DNA of 64,000 nucleotides from Pseudopithomyces maydicus (Eukaryota > Ascomycota > Dothideomycetes > Pleosporales > Didymosphaeriaceae), in assembly GCA_026873275.1 (NCBI GenBank), contig JANTUC010000001.1, forward strand, positions 1,364,001 through 1,428,000, in the 5' to 3' direction. The position numbers and the translations under genes are program-made. The notes below the pieces were generated by a model. The model did no database searches. It had not been told where the DNA came from and saw nothing but the letters and a program-made list of their open reading frames with translations. Shown here in pieces: positions 56,002 to 64,000 of this stretch. Within the stretch, counting starts at the first letter, position 1, and each line of letters starts with the position of its first letter.

Positions 56002-59000
56002 GGACGAGTTAGGAAGTGGTGATGATAATGATGATGATAATGGGAAGGCGTTAGGAAAATATTGTGGTGCTTAGGGGTTTGGAGGGTTCATCGGCATTGT
56101 TGTCGTACTTGTGGGATACATTGTGTAATTGCTTGGTGGGTATGTAGGGATGGAGTTGGGTATTGTATATCGGAGTCGAATGTGTTATATTATTCAATAG
56201 AATTCTATATTAATCATACTTTTTTCGAGCACATCTTATTGTCAACGTAGCACTGTCTTGTTGAGATCCATGATATCATCTGGGGACTTGGATATGATTT
56301 ACAACAACTAATGATCTGGAAATGAAGCACATGCACGAAAATTTCTCCCATGGATTTCACAGCTCCATGTTAACCAAACAGATTCCAGTGTTTCTTTTTC
56401 GCACATCATCTCCAAAATTTCCCCCTTCATGCTGTTACTCAAAGCCAGAGCCGCCGCCTCTACCTCCTTCTCTCCGCATGAACATTAGCAGAAAATACCA
56501 GTAGAGGGACTAAACCTTGTTCAACAGACCTAAAGATCCGATGCTCTCAACGAGACAAATAAAACAGCTTAAACCAGCTTCCTATTCTTGGATAACCCCG
56601 TCTCACCTCGTTGTCACTATTGTCCCTCGTGTCCAACCTCACGCTATCCAACATTCCTAGCAACTCCCCTAGCGCAAATCACTACCTCAAACACCAAGAC
56701 CAATTTAGCGAAACCTATTAATACGTTTTCCACTTCTGGAATTTAGAGTTTCGCCCTGAGCTACCCCCTTAGTGCATCCATACGTGAGTCCCACGTGTGC
56801 CAAGCCTTCAGCGCGCACCGTTTCGAGACTTTTATGCAGCTTCTTGGTAGGTCCCAAGAGAGGGCGTGTTCCACAGCGTTGGGTTTCTTGTACAAAGTCT
56901 GTATTTGTATGCCTTGGCGTTACGGTATATGTCTGTTGATATAGTATCGCACAGACTGTGGATGGGTGCACCGGTGCACGAACTTCAGTGTTGTATTTCA
57001 TGGTTATTTTGGGATCGTCTTCCTTATTTGGATGTGAGAAGTAGCCGCGGAAATAGAGAATTGCTAGGTAGCTTAGGGTCGGCGTCATTCGAAGCCTCCA
57101 GCCACGTCCATCGATCTCCTATAATCTTACTTGTCTCATGGCACATGTACCCCTTAGGCATCTCCGCTACTTTTGGCTATTGAAATCAACTCATTTCTTC
57201 AAGACATCCTAGTATAGATACGAGAGCTGAAACATTCTGGGCTATATGATGAACGTGTCTCACCGACACAACGAACGGACTGAAGCAAGGACCTCAAGAT
57301 CCTTGCTACTACTTTCAATCCACTGATCACTACCTGCAGCAAGGCTCGTCAGCTGAAACGTAGCGCTTGGGACTCATTTCGGGATTTTGTTTAGTTCTGG
57401 CATACGGGATAGGCCTGTTGATAGCCACTCGTTGCACACTGTCCATCATGGAGGAAATTGCATACTGCCAAACGACATTTTTGCAAGGGATAGTAGTATC
57501 TATGTCAATGACCAGAGTACCAAAATACCCGAGAAAAGCAGGTTCGAGAATATCCACACCAAACAAATGTGTGAAGCTAAAAGAATTCACATGCTCGATG
57601 CGAGCTTCATAAACGTCATCGTTTGTTCTGAAAGTGACTTATCATTAATGGGCCATTTTATGCGTTAGAACTCAATATGGCTGGCTAGGCTGGCAGCAGC
57701 GTGAATGTTATCAGTGATCCAGTTGTCGGGGTCTATTTTCTTGACTCGAAAATCTGCCTGGACGAATGAGTTCAAGATATTGCCCTCGGCAAAAGCATAT
57801 GTCAACCCATTGATATGCATCATTTGGGCGCTTTGGGCCAAAGGAAGCACGGTATTGAAAGTAGTCGTTGTGGAGTTCGTTGTGATAGGCTGGATCTAAG
57901 ATGCCATAGGATGATACACGTCGAGCTTTCTGACCTTCTGCATCTTATTGAAATGATTCACGTAGCATATTCGATTCCCATACTTTTACCGGTAGGATTT
58001 ATGACTATAAATTCGAATTTCAAACCACAGTCTCGCTAAGCATGAGAACAACGCGAGATTCTTTCCAGTGGGAACGTGTACATCCCTGAGCATGAACGAC
58101 GCCAATGCTTTCCTCGTATCTTCAGCAGAGACGGAATTACCGGGCAGAATACTGATAGAAAGCCTCGCAGTCTTTGCAATGAACTCTGATAACGCACCAG
58201 TGATCTCAACGGTCAACTTTTCATTGTCTACACAAAAAAGTGCAGATAGTCTGGTTAGTATCCCCGATGTCAATGTCTGTACCAGCATCTGCAAATAAGA
58301 AACTGTGAATCCTTTATTCGCCCTTGTCTTACATGCCTTTGACTGGTGTAGACGCGCCTAGTTATACCCATAACTCCCCGTCGCCATAATCTGCGATCTG
58401 AACAAGACAATACTGTTAACCAGATACCCTGCAGTATTGTTTGTATGGCCCACAGAAGCTTCGTGAAGCACACATTCGAGGCTCAAGGCATAAAATTCGT
58501 GTTGTAGAAGGATTCGAATAGAATTGTTGAATCTCAGGACTTCGTATCGAAAAATCCAACTGTCATACGGTATATAGACCGCTGTACTGTTCTTGACGCT
58601 CCAAAAAGCCAATTGAAGTAAAAGAGTTTATTATAGCTATAAGGTAATTACCGTCCCAATATGCTCTCCGCGCTTTTATCAATCATCTTTATCTTATACT
58701 TAATGCATTATTCTGGTACTTATTCATATTTATTTTTTTACGTCCAGCTTGCCTTTAAAATAGAGTTGCTATAACCTGTACAGGTCCTTGTAATATCAAT
58801 CAAAGGACAAAAAGTAGGTGGAAGATAACCCATAAAGAACCATTCCAATAAAAGGAATAAAATAATATGGCATTAGAAATTAAGATTACTACAAGACATA
58901 TGTAACAGTACAAGAATGGTTGGATACATTAAAAGTTTTGAGTGCATTATCTTTGAATCACATTATGGATCTCTCTATTAGCAAATATTCTTCCGAGGCT

Positions 59001-60624
59001 ATAGAATATCTCCCAGCCTTTGCCCCCATCCAAGGTGATGAGTAATCCAACAGTCAATATAATTACCTCACCTGAACAATTTCCCATTTACTCGTGTTAG
59101 TACTCCTGGAAGACATGCAACTAGACAGTAAGTGAGTTGGGTTAAAATACTCTGGAAGAGTTATGAAAAAAAAAAGACGATGGGGTCGGTACAATATACC
59201 CCTATAGTAAAACGACACTCGCGCTGCCCAGAGCACTGTGATGACTTATGGACAAAAAACTGGTCTTAGAGATATGTATCAAAATCTAGTGTTTGAACCT
59301 GACTAGGTAATTTGATGCCTTTGGCCATGGTTTGAGTTACCTAAGCACAAGCCTTCCGAGTATATGTATTTTATAGGAACGTTGTCCATATACATAATAG
59401 ATAATGCTGGACTTTCTTTCTATGCTGATCATGTTCCATCGTACAGTGATCGAGGAGAAAAGCGAAGACTTCGAAGCGATACTATGCGTGAACAAATCAT
59501 ACAGCCACTACATGTAAGGTATATCCTATGATTAACCCTTTATGTACGCCCGTTTTCAATTGTTATAAGAGGGGTCGAAAGCTTTTTCTCCACTATATGC
59601 ATTTTTATCCAGTCAGCTACTCTGCTGCCGCTTTTTCTGAACACAAAACACATCCTAGGATGACCCTACTCATGCTACAAGTCAACGTAGATTGATTATA
59701 CCTTCACTTTGCCAAAGACTGAGAGTTACATAAGTAGATGTATATACATGCGACGATATGATTGTATGCGTCCGATAGAAGTAGAGCTAGTGAAGTACTG
59801 CCAGTAGATGTATATACATGCGACGATATGATTGTATGCGTCCGATAGAAGTAGAGCTAGTGAAGTACTGCCAGTCGGTTCCGAGAGCAGTGGTTAGAAA
59901 AGTCAAAGCGGACTGGCCGTGTGCAGGTCTTTCAGAATGGACCTGCAGAGAAGGGGAATGCAATCTTCTTTATGCTAGCATTATTGTATGATTCCAATAT
60001 CGTGTCATGAGTATGTTTTATTCAATGCATTGAAAGCTAACAAAACTCCCTCTTGTCGATACCGTTTACTCCATCTAACATGGCGGCTGTCGAAAATCTC
60101 TTTTACGTAAAAGTGTGTTGCATCTGTTCGGTGTTGTCTCAACCCGCTGGACTGTTTCTCAGAAGCGCATAGGACAAAGTTAGGGAAGTTTCTGTTTGAG
60201 TACCGGGCACATTCTATTGCCTAGCGCTGTAGAAGCAGAAGCAGGAAGACATGGAATGTGCAATTCACTGCGTTACGAATGATACATGGGCCATTAACCT
60301 CTTTACTTGTAGAAGCTGCCTCTATAATGGATGGGTATCTTTTTGGAAGACGGCCCTATCGCGCCTTTTGATCCTCTGGCTAGCTTTAAAAGGTATCTTT
60401 TCACATCACAAAACGTGTATAAACTCAATTGAGATGATACGATGAGTCAAGTGCTGCGTATTGATGCGTACAGGGAATCATAAAAATCTGACAGGAGAGT
60501 CTGCGAACGCCTACAAAAACACAACGTGGTAGCCAAACCAGCTCCAGCTCAATCCCCACCGCCCCAGTCTGTTCAATCACCAATTCACCCTTGCAAAATT
60601 CATCACCTCCAAGCGACACCCTCC
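56002..60624. other. 4.6-kb gene-poor region
   Basis: No intact gene can be supported. Between about 57,330 and 58,612 the minus strand has a series of protein-like open pieces with acceptor-like sites between them (for example TTTGCAG at about 58,295), which could be a degenerate or unrecognised gene. From 58,620 to 59,700 the sequence is AT-rich. A 70-bp tandem duplication lies at 59,733. Confidence 0.45.
59733..59872. repeat. Perfect 70-bp tandem duplication
   Basis: Two identical adjacent 70-bp copies (59733-59802 and 59803-59872), each beginning AGTAGATGTATATACATGCG. Each copy contains the 12-bp palindrome ATGTATATACAT. Perfect identity indicates a recent duplication, or a misassembled repeat. 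Confidence 0.9.
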
Positions 60625-61337
60625 CTACGCGCCGTCTCCCCAGATGCCCACCACACCCATTGCAAAAGCGAACCCAGAAATCCCAGCCCTCACACTCTCT
60701 GTAAACTTCATCCGCTCAACCGCATGTCGCACCTGCTCGCCATTGACGTCGTCGCCCTGAGCTTCGAGGTCCAGCAGCGCCCTCTGCTCGTTCTTGCCTT
60801 CCCGGAAGGTAATAGCGTAGTCGACGCCGGGGCCCGATACGAATGCGAAGATGGAAGTGTAGAGGAGGTAGGGGTGGCGGAAGCGGCGCGGGGAGAGCAG
60901 ATATGCGGAGAAGAGCGTGAAGGTGGTGATGTGTCGTAGGTAGGAGGAGAGGAGGCGGGTCTTCGAGGAGAGGTAGGTGTGTGTTGAGCGGGCGGTGACG
61001 GCGGTGGGGAGGGTGAGGAGTGCTGGGAGGGCGGTGGTCGAGAGGGAAGCGGATATGCCCTGGGATTGATCAGTACGGGTGGGTTGCAGGCTTGAGTTGA
61101 AAGAGCAGGCGTCGGCAGCTGCACTGCTATCTGGAGCGAAGAAAGAACACCCAAGCTATTTCTGCCATCGTGCACAGCTTATGCGCCTTCAATTGCCCGC
61201 ACAAGGCGCCGTGGAACATAGCGGCAGCATGGGCAGAGCGGTTGAAATGGAGGTGGCGGGTAGTGAAAACGTACTGTGAGCAAACCCAAGCTTATAGTCC
61301 CTACGAACTTGCAAATAGACACAGTCGGACTCGCCAT
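60625..61337 (-). CDS. ATG33: Atg33-like mitochondrial outer-membrane protein (mitophagy)
   Basis: Exon 1 (61337-61275) reads MASPTVSICKFVGTISLGLLT and exon 2 (61059-60625) starts GISASLSTTALPALLTLPTA. Together they give 165 residues. The N-terminal hydrophobic segment with SICKFVGTISLGLLTG, the ALPALLTLPTA stretch, and a C-terminal membrane segment (SVRAGISGFAFAMGVVGIWGD) match fungal Atg33 in order and size. In yeast Atg33 is needed for mitophagy in stationary phase. The intron would be 215 nt, long for this window, with a GTACGT donor and a CCCAG acceptor; an extra small exon cannot be excluded. Recognition rests on short motifs, so the gene name is provisional. Confidence 0.7.
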
Positions 61338-61955
61338 GGTTGTTTCGTGGTCAGGCAGCGGGGCGGATTGATGGAGCGGAAGACCTGGAAGCTGGAAGCT
61401 GGAAGCTTGGAGGTCGGGTGTGGGGGCAAGGCTGCAGTAATGCACATTGACGTGTATCTGATTGAGCAAGCGCCAGAGCAGATAGCTGCACGTGATGCGG
61501 GGATCGGGCGCCCGCGATAAGTCCAAGCTCCACCCGTCCACCAACTCGAAGAGTCCATATTTGCGGCACGGGACGATGCGATAATGTACTAAATTACTTA
61601 TCAAAGAAGATCGTGATCTTAGCAGTAAACTACCACGCTCCTCGCAGATCATGCAGTCTCTCCGACTGCTGTCCCAGCTCCCTGGAATCTCCGCTGCGGC
61701 TGGGAGGATGCGAGTAATCGTCCCTGAGATACCGAGGCTCGGCCCATCGTCATTGCGTATCTCAAGCGCTGTCACAGCACATAACGTTATCAACCAATTC
61801 CACCGTCACGTCAACTTTCATACCTCGTGAGCTCGTCTCAGCGTCGTCCCTACTGACATCTTGCTCGCTAATCTACCATCGCTAGCTCTGCGATACGGCG
61901 TAGCTCCGACGCCGAAAGCCAAAACGAAGGACCTCTTTGGAAATCACCGCGCACC
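61338..61955. promoter_or_regulatory. Divergent promoter region of Atg33-like and SPS19-like genes
   Basis: 618 bp between two start codons facing away from each other. No TATA box is clear. A GGAAGCTGGAAGCTGGAAGCTTGG triplication (about 61386-61408) is the only repeat noticed. Confidence 0.45.
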
Positions 61956-63005
61956 ATGCCCATGGAGAAGTACGAATACGTGAGCGATGTCTGGAGAGAC
62001 GGCATCTTCAATAACAAGGTCGTCTTCTGCACTGGCGGAGCAGGCTCGATATGTTCTGCACAGGTCCGTGCCATGGTTCACCTTGGAGCCAACGCCTGCA
62101 TAATCGGTCGCAATGTTGAGAAGACGGAGAACATGGCCAAAGACATCGCTACAGCAAGGAAAGGCGCCAAGGTGATCGGGCTAGGCGCTGTGGACGTCAG
62201 GAAGCCAGAGGCGCTGGTCGCCGCTGCAGAGCGATGCGCGAAGGAGCTAGGTAGCATCGACTTCGTGATGTGAGCCCCCTTGCTGTTGGACCGAGACAAG
62301 TTGTTGACACTGTGCAGTGCGGGTGCTGCAGGGAACTTCCTCGCTACCATCGACCAGATATCACCAAATGCGCTGAAGTCGGTCATGGACATTGACGTGT
62401 TGGGTTCCTACAACACATTGAAAGCGACGCTCCCCTATTTGGTTGAGTCGGCAGAAAAGTACAAGGTAGATGGCAAGACTCGTCCCAAGGCCGGCACAGG
62501 AGGCCGCATCATCTTCGTCAGTGCGACGCTCCACTATGCTGGCACGCCACTGCAGAGTCATGTCTCTATTGCAAAGGCAGGCGTCGACGCCATGTCAGTA
62601 TCGGTCGCTATCGAGCAAGGCCCCAAGGGGATCACGTCGAATGTTATAGCTCCCGGTCCCATCGCAGACACAGAGGGCATGGCGCGTCTTTCGACAGATG
62701 CCAGCCGTCAGGAGACACCGCGCTTGATCCCGTCCCAGAGAATGGGTTATGTCAAGGAGATTGCGGACGCCACCGTCTACCTGTTCTCGGATGCTGGAAA
62801 CTTTGTCAACGGAGAGACCATTGTCGGTAAGTACAAAAAAATCCAAGACGCCCATCAGGTTCGCACGTGCTGACTCGAATCGCTAGTGGATGGCGGCCAA
62901 TGGCACACACAGGCGGTGGACAAAGGCGCGTTCAAGTACCCTGATTTCCTTCTTTCGGGGGAGACGGTGTCCGGGGTGGCAGGGATGAAGAAGTCCAAGT
63001 TGTAG
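61956..63005 (+). CDS. SPS19: Peroxisomal 2,4-dienoyl-CoA reductase
   Basis: Exons 61956-62269, 62318-62826 and 62887-63005 give 313 residues; introns are 48 and 60 nt. It is an SDR with the cofactor motif CTGGAGSICS and the blocks IDFVIAGAAGNFLA, IDVLGSYNTLKATLPYL and VSIAKAGVDAMS (Lys of the active site; Tyr is replaced, as in dienoyl-CoA reductases), then NVIAPGPIADTEGM. The protein ends in KKSKL, a perfect PTS1 peroxisome signal. The enzyme reduces 2,4-dienoyl-CoA with NADPH during beta-oxidation of unsaturated fatty acids. All splice junctions restore the family sequence (ETIVVDGGQWH). Confidence 0.92.
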
Positions 63006-64000
63006 CGTGAAAAAAAATCAAATGCCCGGGACCCTGTTTCCTGTTGCACAATGATTGTGATGCGGTGATGGCTGCTACTAGCGCCAAGGTGATGCGAAGC
63101 AAGCGATGGGCGACACGATGCAGTTAGGCTGGGCCTCGGAGACGAGCGCTGCCGGAAAGGCTATCTAAGTGGTGACGATTTCTGTAGGTAAGTACCCAGG
63201 TCGTCTACGTGAGGCTCGGGCGCAGGAGAGGGCGTCGCGGTGCCTGGCCAACCGCGGGATCCGCAGGCAGGCGCCAGGTTCGTGCTTGGTGTTCCCGGGT
63301 CTCATCAAAAAGTCAAACTTCGCATGCTCAAATCTTGAACGGGTCCCGAAACACGTCAGACGGAAGACTGTCGACATGGACAGCGGGCAGCGCACGATTG
63401 GGCGGCGGCACGGTTTTCAAAACAGCAGTGACGATACGGCGTGGCGACGGTCGCGCTCCAGGTGAACATCCTCATCTCTCGCGGGTCTCCTGTCGATCGT
63501 GGTTTGGGCGGTGGGCGTCGGCAGGCCAATGCTTTCCCAGACGGCGGCCTTGCCAAGCGGAGGATGACGCAATGACCGGATGCGTATTCGCGTAAACCCA
63601 GAGGTCCCAAAAGAGAAAGCGGGTGGCGCACGCGTCGCGTCGTCCAGGGCCGCCCCCTGTCGACTTTGTTGGGAGTCGAGAGCCCAGGTGGGCCGGCGAA
63701 CATGAGCCTCCGTTCTTTCAGCCTGATCTTCAGAAGGATGCGCTGCCGAGATGAAGCGGCGTGCTGGGCCCCATGTCCATCCACGGCATCTTCGTCTTCC
63801 AGGCTTCCAGGAAGCCAGGCGCGCTTGGCCATGGTTGGCTGCAGCCACGTTTGCGATTGACCGTCTGCATCACGATAGACGAGGCGGTTGCTGGTGGTTG
63901 GCGGTTGCTGGTTGGCGGGCGCCGTCCACGGGTGGTAGGAGATGCGAGGCTGGGCGCACTTGAAACGGCCTTGCTCGCCTACGACGCCATCCAGCGCCCG
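63006..64000. other. Right-edge region, no recognised gene
   Basis: GC-rich sequence with several overlapping open frames on both strands (63,169-63,963) but no recognisable domain or splice pattern. Part of a gene beginning beyond the window cannot be excluded. Confidence 0.4.

Noticed and set aside
63169..63963. Overlapping frames at the right edge
   Set aside because: They cover both strands, have no family motif and fit GC-rich non-coding sequence.
1..64000. CRISPR arrays, bacterial operons or phage genes
   Set aside because: Spliceosomal introns in most genes and eukaryotic families show that this is fungal nuclear DNA. The only regular repeats are the peptide repeat, a minisatellite and tandem duplications.

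Overview
The window is nuclear DNA of a filamentous ascomycete (Pezizomycotina). The evidence is: genes split by many short introns of 44 to 90 nt with GTRNGT donors and CTAAC/CTGAC branch sites; a HET-domain protein, a Zn(II)2Cys6 regulator, a UstY/DUF3328 oxidase, a fusicoccadiene-synthase-type terpene cyclase and an Atg33-like protein; and a nuclear tRNA gene with a short intron beside the anticodon. A class within Pezizomycotina cannot be fixed from the sequence alone. About 28 protein genes and one tRNA gene can be supported.

Layout. 1-11 kb: membrane-anchored carboxylesterase (cut by the left edge), HET protein with a broken frame, short-chain dehydrogenase, haloacid dehalogenase, four-RRM protein, an unknown protein. 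12.5-17.2 kb: the most interesting locus, a compact candidate RiPP cluster. It holds a secreted precursor with 16 copies of an Ile-Trp-Thr-Lys unit cut by nine Lys-Arg (Kex2) sites, a UstY-family (DUF3328) oxidase and an MFS exporter. 18-25 kb: secreted SGNH esterase, then housekeeping genes (NC2-alpha, tafazzin, NOSIP). 25-29 kb: a gene-free block and a damaged GT34-like glycosyltransferase. 29-38.3 kb: nutrient-use genes (ACS-family MFS transporter, TauD-type dioxygenase, DUF1279 mitochondrial protein, ACC-synthase-like aminotransferase, amino-acid/GABA-type permease). 40-48.6 kb: tRNA-Thr, PTR2 peptide transporter, F-box protein, alcohol-acetyltransferase-like protein, PPxY protein. 50.6-54 kb: a stand-alone fusicoccane-type terpene cyclase and a Zn2Cys6 regulator in convergent orientation. 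55.7-63 kb: a small unknown protein, a 4.6 kb gene-poor stretch with a perfect 70-bp tandem duplication, an Atg33-like gene and peroxisomal 2,4-dienoyl-CoA reductase (PTS1 SKL).

How the genes may work together. The precursor, UstY oxidase and MFS transporter have the composition of a minimal dikaritin-like pathway: secretory entry, Kex2 cutting, oxidative modification, export. The repeats contain no Tyr or Phe, so Trp is the only aromatic target; that differs from the ustiloxin/phomopsin type. The dioxygenase and the ACS transporter share one divergent promoter and look like an uptake-plus-cleavage pair.

A caution runs through the window. Five genes, including the conserved NOSIP gene, need single-base corrections, mostly one base added to a homopolymer run. 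This suggests sequence or assembly errors at least as much as gene decay. All exon coordinates were derived by hand from splice signals and frame continuity.
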